Source: TM7 phylum sp. oral taxon 349 (lineage in GTDB: Bacteria > Patescibacteriota > Saccharimonadia > Saccharimonadales > Saccharimonadaceae). Taken from it: DNA of 64,000 nt. The notes under the pieces were generated by a model. The model worked only from the letters and a program-made list of their open reading frames with translations. It was not told the DNA's origin and did no database searches. The DNA lies in contig CP072328.1 in the NCBI GenBank assembly GCA_018127705.1, forward strand, positions 62,001 through 126,000. Reading direction: 5' to 3'. The position numbers were made by a program, and so were the translations under genes. Shown here in pieces: positions 43,592-52,880 of the stretch (position 1 is the first letter of the stretch; every line of letters starts with the position of its first letter).

Positions 43592-44444
43592 TTGTCGTCT
43601 CTTTCTTGATATATTCAGATAGATCGTCTTGCCAATTGCGGCTAGTAAATCCTGTCGCATGCAGTTTGTCGAGGCTCATGTCCGATCCGAGCGGCCGCGG
43701 TGCAACACCAGGCTTATTGGCAAAGTATTCAGCTGTGGTTGTGTCAGTGACGGTCAGATCATCGCGACCAGCGAGCGTGAAGATTTGCCGGGTGATATTA
43801 GCCCAGCTCGCTAGCGATCCGTCGTTGGTGACGTTATACGTACCATAATCAGCGTGCGTGGTGAGTAAGTGATCAATTGCTCGTACGAGTTCCGATGTAA
43901 AGGTCAGCCGTCCGATCTGGTCGGACACGACTGTTGGTGAAATATTCTTTTTAGCGAGTTCGAGCATGGTACGGACGAAGTTTTTACCTTCACCGATGAC
44001 CCAGGTGGTGCGTAAGACGTAGTGTTTTGGTAATAGACTAATAACAATATCGCCCGCAGCTTTACTATCGCCGTAGACAGATAAGGGGCTGAAACTCTCA
44101 GTTTCAAGATGCGGTTCGCGCGTGCCGTCAAACACATAGTCGCTTGAAATATGTACAAGCGCCATGTCGTGTTTCAGGCAAACGCGTGCGAGGTTTGCAA
44201 CCGCTTCGGCGTTTACTCTCCAGGCGGCGACACGACCTTCTGGCGTTTCGGCGGCGTCTACGTTTGTAAACGCGGCGGCGTTGAGAATTATTTCAATCTG
44301 AGACCAGTCAAAATTTTCAACAGAATCACGGTCTGTGATGTCAAGCTCGGTTATATCGGCAAATCTGCTACTGGGATATTGCGCGCGTAATGCCGTGCCA
44401 AGCTGCCCGTTTGCGCCAACGATAAAGATTTTATTGTCGTCCAT
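43581..44444 (-). CDS. rmlD: dTDP-4-dehydrorhamnose reductase
   Basis: A 287-residue RmlD: NAD(P)-binding IVGANGQLGTAL, ALVHISSDYVFDG near residue 103, YGDSKAAGD (catalytic YxxxK) near 128, and YNVTNDGSLASWANITRQI. It reduces dTDP-4-dehydrorhamnose to dTDP-L-rhamnose. It follows rmlC with a two-base gap. Its 3' end was tandemly duplicated (43513-43591). Confidence 0.95.
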   Translation of the reverse strand: MDDNKIFIVGANGQLGTALRAQYPSSRFADITELDITDRDSVENFDWSQIEIILNAAAFTNVDAAETPEGRVAAWRVNAEAVANLARVCLKHDMALVHISSDYVFDGTREPHLETESFSPLSVYGDSKAAGDIVISLLPKHYVLRTTWVIGEGKNFVRTMLELAKKNISPTVVSDQIGRLTFTSELVRAIDHLLTTHADYGTYNVTNDGSLASWANITRQIFTLAGRDDLTVTDTTTAEYFANKPGVAPRPLGSDMSLDKLHATGFTSRNWQDDLSEYIKKETTNLR

Positions 44445-44446
44445 AG

Positions 44447-45016
44447 TTAAACCTCCAGAGGAATTACATTTGCTAATAACGGATGAGCAGCGTCTTTACT
44501 GGAAATAATCGCGTCTTTTTGCGAGATTGGCCAGTCAATGCCAAGGACTGGATCGAATAAATTGACGAACGTATACTGCGCGTCCGGCGACCAGTGCGCG
44601 TCAACAAGATAGGTGTAAGCGATGTTGTCGTCAAGCGTTTGATAGCCGTTAGCAACACCTTGCGGCACGAAGATCGCTGTTCCCGGATTGATCTCATGCG
44701 TAAATATGCGACCGAAGTTTTCGCCTTTTCGCAAATCGCACCACGCACCAAATACGCGTCCGTTTGCTGTTGAGATAAATTTATTCCATGGTTCGGCGTG
44801 CAAACCGCGCGTTGCGCCGGCTTTATCATTGAAGCTAATATTGTTTTGCACGATTGTAAATTTAGGTAAGCCGAGAGCTTCCATTTTTTCTTTTTGATAA
44901 TTTTCTTTGAACCAGCCGCGGTTATCGCCGTGGACAGGCAACTTCACGACGAACAGGCCAGGAATAGGCGATTCGGTGACAGTTAATTCGCTATATGCTG
45001 ATGGATCAAAATTCAT
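44447..45016 (-). CDS. rmlC: dTDP-4-dehydrorhamnose 3,5-epimerase
   Basis: About 189 residues, the normal RmlC length, starting MNFDPSAYSELTVTES. It has the cupin features HGDNRGWFKENYQKEKM, GATRGLHAEPWNKFI (catalytic His) and FVPQGVANGYQTL. It epimerises C3 and C5 of the 4-keto sugar. The start at 45016 has AAGGAGG at the right distance; a longer in-frame reading would run into rmlB. Confidence 0.94.
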   Translation of the reverse strand: MNFDPSAYSELTVTESPIPGLFVVKLPVHGDNRGWFKENYQKEKMEALGLPKFTIVQNNISFNDKAGATRGLHAEPWNKFISTANGRVFGAWCDLRKGENFGRIFTHEINPGTAIFVPQGVANGYQTLDDNIAYTYLVDAHWSPDAQYTFVNLFDPVLGIDWPISQKDAIISSKDAAHPLLANVIPLEV

Positions 45017-45026
45017 ATAATCCTCC

Positions 45027-46052
<1,026 letters not shown>

Positions 46053-46055
46053 TCA

Positions 46056-47072
46056 TCACGACGAATAGCCATTTGGGTTCTGTGATTGCCAGCGCCAACT
46101 ATCGTGGCACGCATCTTTGATTGTCAATTCAGCGCGCCAGCCAAGCTCGTGTTCAGCTTTACTGCAATCAGCGTAGCAGGCGGCGATATCGCCTGCGCGG
46201 CGCGGTTTGATTTCGTATGGCAGATCTTTGCCGCACGCTTCGCTAAACGCGTGAATGATTTCGAGAACTGACGTACCGTGCCCTGTGCCGAGATTGTATA
46301 CGTGCGCGCCCGTTTGCATATGCTGCAGAGCAGCGACATGTCCGCGCGCTAAATCAACGACGTGAATATAGTCGCGCACACCTGTGCCGTCTGGTGTATT
46401 ATAGTCATTGCCAAATACACCAACACTCGTTAATTTGCCAACGGCGACTTGCGCGACATACGGTAATAAATTATTCGGAATGCCATTTGGATCCTCGCCG
46501 ATCATGCCGGATTCGTGGGCACCGATCGGGTTGAAATAGCGTAAAATCGTCGCCTGAAAATCAGTATGAGCAGCGCTGTAATCACGGACAATCTGTTCAA
46601 TCATGTATTTCGTCCAACCGTACGGATTCGTGATACCGATGCCGGTTTGCGATGTTTCGCGCAGGGGGAGTTCGCTTGGTGTGCCGTATACGGTTGCTGA
46701 GCTGGAGAAGACTAATTTATTCACAGTATGCTTACGCATTGCTTTAAGCAGTGTGAGCGTTGAAACGAGGTTATTATCGTAGTACTCAAGCGGCTTGGTG
46801 ACCGATTCGCCGACTGCTTTGAGACCCGCGAAGTGAATTACGGCGTCAATAGTATGCGTTGTGAAAATATCATCAAGTGCCGCTTGATCGCGAACATCTG
46901 CTTTAATGAATGGAATAGTTGTGTTTGTAATTTTCTCGACGCGCCGCAGGCTTTCGACATTAGCGTTTACAAGATTATCAATTACGACAACATTCAAATT
47001 ATGTGCGATAAGTTCTATGAGCGTATGGCTGCCAATATATCCAGCGCCGCCCGTGACAAGGATTGTTTTCAT
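46056..47072 (-). CDS. galE: UDP-glucose 4-epimerase
   Basis: A 338-residue GalE of standard length: VTGGAGYIGSHTLIEL, HFAGLKAVGESV, FSSSATVYG, YGWTKYMIEQIV (YxxxK) and the end TIKDACHDSWRWQSQNPNGY, all typical. It interconverts UDP-glucose and UDP-galactose (or the N-acetyl forms). TATCAT lies six bases before the ATG, again suggesting a leaderless message. It has its own promoter and lies 15 bases before rmlB. Confidence 0.95.
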   Translation of the reverse strand: MKTILVTGGAGYIGSHTLIELIAHNLNVVVIDNLVNANVESLRRVEKITNTTIPFIKADVRDQAALDDIFTTHTIDAVIHFAGLKAVGESVTKPLEYYDNNLVSTLTLLKAMRKHTVNKLVFSSSATVYGTPSELPLRETSQTGIGITNPYGWTKYMIEQIVRDYSAAHTDFQATILRYFNPIGAHESGMIGEDPNGIPNNLLPYVAQVAVGKLTSVGVFGNDYNTPDGTGVRDYIHVVDLARGHVAALQHMQTGAHVYNLGTGHGTSVLEIIHAFSEACGKDLPYEIKPRRAGDIAACYADCSKAEHELGWRAELTIKDACHDSWRWQSQNPNGYSS

Positions 47073-47078
47073 AATTCT

Positions 47079-47084
47079 ATGATA
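47079..47084 (-). promoter_or_regulatory. -10 of galE, leaderless
   Basis: TATCAT on the minus strand (47084-47079) followed by six bases and the ATG at 47072. The divergent cytidylyltransferase-like gene starts at 47125 with a normal Shine-Dalgarno. Confidence 0.5.
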
Positions 47085-47124
47085 AAATAAAGAGCGTTAG
47101 ACAGCAAATGACGGAGGATAGATG

Positions 47125-47556
47125 ATGAAAATTGTGATTGTAAGCGGATACTTTAATCCGCTGCACGGCGGACATCTTGATATGATTGAGGCAGCGGCGC
47201 AGATGGGTGATAAACTGATCGTGATCGTTAACAACGATAAGCAACAGTTGCTAAAAAAAGGCAAAATTATTTTAGATGAAAATAATCGCCTGCGTTTGAT
47301 GCGTGCGCTTAAGGGCGTTGATCAGGTAATGCTTTCAATTGATGAAGATCCGACGATCATTAAAACGCTTGAAATGGTAGCGGGACAATATCCGGGCGAC
47401 GAATTGATTTTTGCAAACGGCGGTGATCGTGATACTGAAAAAGCAATTCCGGAAGCAGATGTATGTAGAAAACACAACATCACTATGCGTTTTGATGCAG
47501 GTACGGGTAAACCCGATTCATCGACGCGTATTAATCGGGCAACAGGCAACGAATAG
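47125..47556 (+). CDS. Cytidylyltransferase-like nucleotidyltransferase
   Basis: About 143 residues of the HIGH-type nucleotidyltransferase family: IVSGYFNPLHGGHLDMIE near the start, with the HxGH-like motif, and GGDRDTEKAIPE followed by a terminal SSTRINRAT like the (I/V)SSTxI motif. It resembles glycerol-3-phosphate cytidylyltransferase and the heptose adenylyltransferase RfaE2. It probably activates a sugar- or polyol-phosphate. ATG 47125 is preferred over 47122 because of its seven-base distance from GGAGG. Confidence 0.82.
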   Translation: MKIVIVSGYFNPLHGGHLDMIEAAAQMGDKLIVIVNNDKQQLLKKGKIILDENNRLRLMRALKGVDQVMLSIDEDPTIIKTLEMVAGQYPGDELIFANGGDRDTEKAIPEADVCRKHNITMRFDAGTGKPDSSTRINRATGNE

Positions 47557-48675
47557 TTATCGCCACTGGTCGGACACAACTTTGCGTAGTTTTGTGAGGA
47601 ATAGCGACTTGTCGAATCGTCGCGCTGTGCGATTGAGTTTACTCGGAAACCAACGAATTGTTTCGGCGCGTTTTATCGCTTCGACGACATCGTCGACCGT
47701 TTGACGAGCGAAGAGCACGCCAGTTTCTCCTTGGGTGACGATATCGCGCGTGCCGGCGCTATCATAGCCGATAACAGGTGCGCCGGCGGCAAGGGCTTCA
47801 ACGCTTACAATGCCGAAGTCTTCGTCGCTTGGGAAAACAAAACCTTTTGCGTGATTGAGCGCACGTTCAACGGCCTCGTCAGAAGCGTCGCCGAAGCGAT
47901 CGGTATAAAATTCAATCGTTGAACCGGCGATTTTACGCAGTTCGTCATGCATCTCCCCTTTACCGAACACTTTGAGCGGTACGCCTAATTTTGTGCACGC
48001 GGCTACCGCTAAATCAAATCGTTTATTCGGCAACTGGCGCCCCAGCGTGACATAGTAATCGCTGCGCGTACGGGCAGGCGTGAATCGATGTGTCTCGACT
48101 GGTGGGTAAATGACGGTCGCTTGCTTGCCGTAATAGGTTTTAATACGCTTTTGCGTCTCGGTGCTATTAGCGATCCAAACATCTACGCGCTGTGCTGCTT
48201 CGTAGTCAAGTTTTCGCTGGTGCGGCACGAGAATTGGCATAAGCGTCCGTATGACTGGATTAAGCATGCCGAACCCGGGTTGTTTGCGGTATAAATCGTA
48301 GTGGCTCCAATAATAACGTGCGGGCGTATGGCAATACGAAATAATTTTTTGATCGGGACGCGATTTTTTGATCTGGTTCGCATTCAAATAGGCGCTCGTG
48401 AGAATGATGTCAAACTCTCTTAAGTCGAACTCCTGAAATGCCTTAACCGCAAGCGTTGGAAATAGTCGATGCGTTTTGCGCAGGAATCTTGGTAACTTTT
48501 GTAGTTTTGATGTGCGTACATCGGCGTTGCTGAACGCAGGCACGGCTTTGGGATTGTATAGTGCGGTATAAATCGGTGCGTCAGGGAAGGCTTCGTGCAT
48601 CGCGAGTACGACATTTTCAGCGCCGCCCATCACAGTGAGAAACTCGCATACAATTGCAATCTTTGGAGTGGTCAT
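47557..48675 (-). CDS. GT4-family glycosyltransferase (mannosyltransferase-like)
   Basis: A 372-residue GT-B enzyme. The N-terminal part has IAIVCEFLTVMGGAENVVLAMHE; later there are SYCHTPARYYWSHYDLYR near residue 135, YYVTLGRQLPNKRFDLAV near 210, and a donor site with FPSDEDFGIVSVEALAAGAPV near 290. This is like WbaZ/RfaG-type mannosyl or glucosyl transferases. TATACT six bases before the ATG predicts a leaderless message. Its stop abuts the convergent cytidylyltransferase gene. Confidence 0.9.
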   Translation of the reverse strand: MTTPKIAIVCEFLTVMGGAENVVLAMHEAFPDAPIYTALYNPKAVPAFSNADVRTSKLQKLPRFLRKTHRLFPTLAVKAFQEFDLREFDIILTSAYLNANQIKKSRPDQKIISYCHTPARYYWSHYDLYRKQPGFGMLNPVIRTLMPILVPHQRKLDYEAAQRVDVWIANSTETQKRIKTYYGKQATVIYPPVETHRFTPARTRSDYYVTLGRQLPNKRFDLAVAACTKLGVPLKVFGKGEMHDELRKIAGSTIEFYTDRFGDASDEAVERALNHAKGFVFPSDEDFGIVSVEALAAGAPVIGYDSAGTRDIVTQGETGVLFARQTVDDVVEAIKRAETIRWFPSKLNRTARRFDKSLFLTKLRKVVSDQWR

Positions 48676-48681
48676 AATAGT

Positions 48682-48687
48682 AGTATA
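48682..48687 (-). promoter_or_regulatory. -10 of the GT4 gene, leaderless
   Basis: TATACT on the minus strand (48687-48682), six bases before the ATG at 48675. Confidence 0.6.
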
Positions 48688-48734
48688 CCGTTTTGTGGTG
48701 GCGTTCTGCTAGATTGCTTAGAAACTAAAAAATA

Positions 48735-48821
48735 TATGGCTAGAGCTAACTACCCTAAATTATTCAAATATCCATTAATATACCTAAGGTTTACGCTTGT
48801 TCCATTTTAGTTGACTGTACC
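48735..48821 (+). mobile_element. Remnant of an IS1595-like element (3' end only)
   Basis: The frame from 48735 reads MARANYPKLFKYPLIYLRFTLVPF and stops, nearly identical in pattern to the C-terminus of the transposase at 34.6-35.4 kb. It is followed by a right end, TGTTCCATTTTAGTTGACTG... (48798-48821), that is correctly inverted relative to the left end of the complete copy. The rest of the element is gone. Confidence 0.85.
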
Positions 48822-48880
48822 ATTGAACCCATTTTATTGATAGACGAGACGACGAGATGCTATTGTGTGCAATATGTCTT

Positions 48881-49385
48881 ATGAATAAGGCTGTTATCTT
48901 TGATGGCGATGGCACTTTGTGGCGACCGATTGGAGGTGGCAAAAATTTGCGTCCTGATGTAATTTACCGAGGTGGAAAAGTTGAGAAAAATAGTCATCTT
49001 CGTCTGGAGATAGTTAATGGTGCGTATGAAATGCTTTTTCGGTTACGTGGTCAAGGATACAAGATCTTTGTTGTTTCGGCGCATCCTGTGCCCGGGAAAG
49101 GGACGCTTGAGGAACTTAAATCAAAAATAGTCGATAGGCATTGAGCATCTTGTTGACGGCTTCTTTTGTTCCGATGGCGGGGATAAAGATGGCAAAGCGA
49201 AGGTTATACGTGATATTGTTGTTGATTTTGGGCTTGATAAGGCACAGACTTATACGGTGGGTGATAGCTATTATTATGATTATGAGGCTGGTAAAAAGGC
49301 AAGCGTAAATAGTTTTTTGTTAGAAATGGTTACTGTAAACAACCCTTTCCTCTTCTTAATGATGTTTGCTCCATTGATCGTATAA
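48881..49385 (+). pseudogene. HAD-superfamily phosphatase, frameshifted
   Basis: From the ATG at 48881 the protein begins MNKAVIFDGDGTLWRP, HAD motif I with the usual DxD, and continues to SAHPVPGKGTLEELKS. It then stops at 49144. The next frame resumes at once (GIEHLVDGFFCSDGG) and reaches the HAD motif IV region KAQTYTVGDSYYYDYEAGK, ending at 49385. A single-base indel near 49130-49140 splits it. It lies next to the IS1595 remnant and is probably not functional. Confidence 0.8.
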
Positions 49386-49560
49386 CTGATCTGGTAGTGA
49401 AATAATACAGAGTCTCTATGGATGTTTTTTCTATAAGTCAGGGCAGTGTACTCCTCTCTTCCTACGACGGTTCTATACAACTTGCAGACTCACGGCTCAA
49501 GGCCGTTTCTATGTTGAAACGTATTCACTGGGTGTTTAGGCTGGGTTGCTAAACTGAGGG
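49386..49560. other. Short gap with a weak hairpin
   Basis: The stretch between the broken phosphatase and the WbaP-like gene has a small hairpin, ACGGC at 49492-49496 with GCCGT at 49502-49506, followed by TTTCT. It may be a weak terminator. I see no gene in it. Confidence 0.4.
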
Positions 49561-49565
49561 TAGTT

Positions 49566-51002
49566 CTATCGTGCGCCTGTCTTACGGACAACGACGGCGA
49601 TTGTTTTGAATAGGATGCGTAAATCAAGCCAAAAACTCCAGTTTTGCGCGTAGTATAATTCTAGCTCAATTCGCTCGTCGAAGCTCAGGTCGGATCGCCC
49701 TGACACTTGCCATAGCCCTGTGACGCCTGACTTGACGCTATGTAAGAGTGCGGTACGCGATTGGCTAAACTTGACCTCTTGCGGCAAGATTGGGCGCGGA
49801 CCGACGAGGCTTAACTCGCCGCGTAGCACATTGATAAACTGCGGAAATTCGTCAAGCGACGTGTCACGCAATATTTTGCCGAAACGCGTAATGCGCGGAT
49901 CATTCTCAACTTTGTGATTGCGCCGATATTCGTCTGCTAAGTCTGGTCGCCCCATATCCTCAAATTCTAAACTGGCATCTTTTTTGCCATACTGCGCGCC
50001 CATAGTACGGAACTTGTATAACTTAATCGGTTTAGAATACTGGCTTAGGCGCTTGGATCGATAGAAAATTGGGCCGGGATTAAAGATTTTTTGAAGAAGT
50101 GATAATACAAGTAAAACGCTGCCCCACAGTGGCAGCGCTGCAACGACGAGAATAAAATCAAACAGACGTTTGCAAACCGCCCCCCAGCCAATTAGTGGTG
50201 TCTGGCTAACGGTAATCATTGGATAGCCAAGGAACACGTCGATTGTGTTTTTGCCAGTATAGAACTCGGGTTCGCCAGGAATAAAATTATATTGGATATG
50301 CGCGATTTGCGCAGCGCTTAATATTTTATGATTGCGCGTTCCGCTATCATACAAATCGGTTTGAATGATGGTGGTAATATTCAACTTATCAATATCTTGC
50401 AGCGCGTCTTCAACGCGCGTGTAATGGTTAATGCCAAGATGCGGCGGCAATAATCGAGCTGGACCGGCAAATGCGACAATCTGATAACCAGACTTATGCG
50501 TTGACCCAAGCGCTAACGCGATATCGGTTGTTGCGTCGGAATTGCCGATCACAAGCACACGGCTTACGCCGCGTCCATAGCGAAATAGCTCATGGCGAAT
50601 ATCGCGTATTAATTCGCGCGCGACAATAATCGCAGCGGTTGAACCGATGAACACGTACGATGCCACCAGCCGCGCCGGAAAAATATGAATATTTGTAAAA
50701 TATTCCCAGCCAATCACAAGTAAAATGCCAATAAATGTGCCGAGAATGATGCGACTCCATTCGACGAGCCGGCGCGTGTAAATGCCTGCGCTATAAAGTC
50801 CAAGCGACGCAAAAATTAAAACCCACACAGGTGCAATTGCTAAGAAGCTGACGATATAATCGGTCGCGTAAACAGCGTGTAAGAGCGCACGGTGATCGAG
50901 TTGCGTGCGTACATAATATGCCAAAGAAAACACGGTAGCAAGTATGATTGTGTCGACAATCATTAACAAAATACTATATGCTTTCGTATTTCTCGACGGC
51001 AT
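49566..51002 (-). CDS. Polyprenyl-phosphate sugar-1-phosphate transferase (WbaP/WcaJ-like)
   Basis: About 478 residues. Four or five N-terminal helices (to about 130) precede a CoA-binding-like Rossmann domain (VSRVLVIGNSDATTDIA). The C-terminal sugar transferase domain starts KRLFDFILVVAALPLWG and has YKFRTM, DPRITRFGKILRDTSLDE, FPQFINVLRGELSLVGPRP and GVTGLWQVSGRSDLSF. It starts glycan assembly by placing a sugar phosphate on undecaprenyl phosphate. The ATG at 51002 (MPSRNTKAYS) is chosen because the 51014 ATG overlaps the -10. It is divergent from the ligase-like gene. Confidence 0.92.
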   Translation of the reverse strand: MPSRNTKAYSILLMIVDTIILATVFSLAYYVRTQLDHRALLHAVYATDYIVSFLAIAPVWVLIFASLGLYSAGIYTRRLVEWSRIILGTFIGILLVIGWEYFTNIHIFPARLVASYVFIGSTAAIIVARELIRDIRHELFRYGRGVSRVLVIGNSDATTDIALALGSTHKSGYQIVAFAGPARLLPPHLGINHYTRVEDALQDIDKLNITTIIQTDLYDSGTRNHKILSAAQIAHIQYNFIPGEPEFYTGKNTIDVFLGYPMITVSQTPLIGWGAVCKRLFDFILVVAALPLWGSVLLVLSLLQKIFNPGPIFYRSKRLSQYSKPIKLYKFRTMGAQYGKKDASLEFEDMGRPDLADEYRRNHKVENDPRITRFGKILRDTSLDEFPQFINVLRGELSLVGPRPILPQEVKFSQSRTALLHSVKSGVTGLWQVSGRSDLSFDERIELELYYAQNWSFWLDLRILFKTIAVVVRKTGAR

Positions 51003-51012
51003 GAGTACTGCC

Positions 51013-51034
51013 ATTATAACAATTCCGTTATAAT
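51013..51034. promoter_or_regulatory. Divergent -10 pair for the WbaP-like and ligase-like genes
   Basis: Minus strand: TGT plus TATAAT (51018-51013), ten bases before the ATG at 51002. Plus strand: TATAAT (51029-51034), eight bases before the ATG at 51043. The two -10s are ten bases apart, so polymerases would compete, linking glycan initiation to ligation. Confidence 0.65.
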
Positions 51035-51042
51035 AGCACTAG

Positions 51043-52395
51043 ATGAAACATGCTATTTTGCGATTGGCAGCGCCGCGGTATAGATCTATTTTGGATCGTA
51101 TAATTATTGGGCTACTTGTTGCGATTATGGCGCTAATTGTAGTTCATGCGCCGCTGAGCGTATTTATTGGCAGTAAGGTTCCAGCGTTTGCACTTGGTAT
51201 AAAGGCCTGGAAAGAGATCATGATGGTGATCGCTGCGCTTTTGGTTGTGCTACGGTACGGGCGGCGTTTGGTACGTGATTTTCGCCGTGATTCGCTCGTG
51301 ATTTTGTGCGGCTTGTATGTCGTGCTGCACATTGTGTTGGTGCTGCCGGCGGCAAATGGTGGATTGGCAGCAATTGCCGGACTGATGGTTGATTTGCGTT
51401 ATATTGTTTATTTCGTGTTAGTATATGTGGTTACGCGCTATAATCCGCGGTATCGCGCGTGGCTGTGGCATACGGCAGCAATTGGCGCAGCGGTTGTGCT
51501 AGGGTTTTTGTTAGCACAGTTTGTACTGCCAGTTGATTTTTTGAAGTATCTCGGCTACAACAAAACAACGATCGCGCCATATATGCTGGTCGACATGAAT
51601 CCGGCGTTTGTGCGCTACAACAGCACGCTGCGCGGTCCGAACCCGCTTGGCGCGTATGCGATTATTGTTGTCAGTATTGCAACGGCGTGGTGGCTTATAC
51701 GAGCGAAAAAATTGCGCGATAAGCGGTGGCTAGCATTGCCGGCGTTCTATGCGGCTATCGGAACGGTTGCGGTGTGGGTGAGCTATTCGCGCAGCGCGTT
51801 AGTGGCGGCAGCTGGTAGCATTGGGTTGGTTGCAGTGCTTCAGCTTGGTTGTAGAGTTTCGCGGCGCGTATGGCTAGCGGGCATAGGAATCATGATAGCG
51901 TGCGCGGCGGGACTATACCTGATTCGCGGTACGGAATTTTTCCATACGGTTATAATTCACGACAATCCTGCAACGGGTGCACACACCACATCAAATGACG
52001 ACCATGCCAAGTCGCTATCGGCGGGTATTGCGCGTATGGCGCAGCAACCGCTTGGGGCTGGTGTCGGTACGACAGGTTCGGCGGCAATGTACGGCAGTAT
52101 GCCGCATATCATCGAAAATCAATACGTGATGGTGGCGCACGAAGTTGGCTGGTTGGGGCTCGTTCTGTTTGTATTGATCTATACACTCGTGCTGCGTGGT
52201 TTATGGAAGCAGCGGCGGCAGTGGTATGCGGTCGGATTATGGGCGAGCGGCGTTGGGCTGGTGCTTGTCGGGATTGTACTGCCGGTATGGGCGGATGACA
52301 CCGTGTCAATCGTGTGGTGGGGGCTGGCAGCGGCAGTTTGTAGTAAAAATTACAAAGGAGAAATATATGGTACATCCCACAAAAAAACAACGTGA
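51043..52395 (+). CDS. O-antigen-ligase/polymerase-like membrane protein
   Basis: A 450-residue protein with about eleven helices. The long outer loop near residues 300-355 (TTSNDDHAKSLSAGIARMAQ and QPLGAGVGTTGS) and the following ENQYVMVAHEVGWLGL are the Wzy/WaaL-type pattern, with His and Arg residues in the loop. It would polymerise the glycan or attach it to an acceptor. The ATG is predicted to be at the message's 5' end. Its last 29 bases overlap the start of the LexA-like gene. Confidence 0.85.
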   Translation: MKHAILRLAAPRYRSILDRIIIGLLVAIMALIVVHAPLSVFIGSKVPAFALGIKAWKEIMMVIAALLVVLRYGRRLVRDFRRDSLVILCGLYVVLHIVLVLPAANGGLAAIAGLMVDLRYIVYFVLVYVVTRYNPRYRAWLWHTAAIGAAVVLGFLLAQFVLPVDFLKYLGYNKTTIAPYMLVDMNPAFVRYNSTLRGPNPLGAYAIIVVSIATAWWLIRAKKLRDKRWLALPAFYAAIGTVAVWVSYSRSALVAAAGSIGLVAVLQLGCRVSRRVWLAGIGIMIACAAGLYLIRGTEFFHTVIIHDNPATGAHTTSNDDHAKSLSAGIARMAQQPLGAGVGTTGSAAMYGSMPHIIENQYVMVAHEVGWLGLVLFVLIYTLVLRGLWKQRRQWYAVGLWASGVGLVLVGIVLPVWADDTVSIVWWGLAAAVCSKNYKGEIYGTSHKKTT

Positions 52396-52705
52396 ATTAC
52401 TTAATTTTATTGACGGTTTTATCAAAGGAAACGGCTATAGTCCAAGCTTTCGTGAAATTATGCGTGCGCTTGACTACAAAAGCGTGTCGACGGTCGCTGC
52501 ACACGTGAATGGGCTTATTGCGCGTGGTTGGCTGGTTAAAAAAGATAATTCAGCGCGTACACTTGAGGTGGTACAAGGTGCCGCCGAGCAGCCGTGGTGG
52601 AGCCACTTAGAGCATGAAGTGAAAAAACGTGAAGGAATAAGCGACGAAGCAGCACAGAAAGAATGCGATATTTTGCGGCAAGCGCTTGCGATTGTTAAGC
52701 GGTGA
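52367..52705 (+). CDS. LexA-like DNA-binding protein without the peptidase domain
   Basis: About 112 residues from the ATG at 52367, with AAAGGAG six bases upstream. Residues 1-66 are the LexA winged helix: KKQRELLNFIDGFIKGNGYSP, SFREIMRALDYKSVSTVAAH and VNGLIARGWLVKKDNSARTLEV. The rest is short, acidic and helical (EHEVKKREGISDEAAQKEC), with no S24 autopeptidase Ser/Lys. It overlaps the ligase-like gene by 29 bases. It could be a repressor that does not respond to DNA damage, perhaps controlling its own operon. A truncated LexA is the alternative. Confidence 0.83.
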   Translation: MVHPTKKQRELLNFIDGFIKGNGYSPSFREIMRALDYKSVSTVAAHVNGLIARGWLVKKDNSARTLEVVQGAAEQPWWSHLEHEVKKREGISDEAAQKECDILRQALAIVKR

Positions 52706-52762
52706 CAGCCAGTGTGTCCGCCTTTACAATTTTGCACTGATACAGTACAATTACTGATGTAT

Positions 52763-52837
52763 TCCGGGGTAGCTCAGCGGTAGAGCGGATGGCTGTTAAC
52801 CATTAGGCCGCGGGTTCGAACCCCGCCCCCGGAGCCA
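52763..52837 (+). tRNA. tRNA-Asn (GUU)
   Basis: A 75-base cloverleaf: acceptor TCCGGGG/CCCCGGA, D arm with AGCTCAGCGGTAGAGC, anticodon loop CTGTTAA (anticodon GTT), T arm GCGGG-TTCGAAC-CCCGC, discriminator G and encoded CCA. It lies between the LexA-like gene and the HEPN-like/CBS gene. Confidence 0.97.
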
Positions 52838-52880
52838 AGAACTTATTTTAAATCTATTGAGACAGTAGGGCTGGTGCAGC

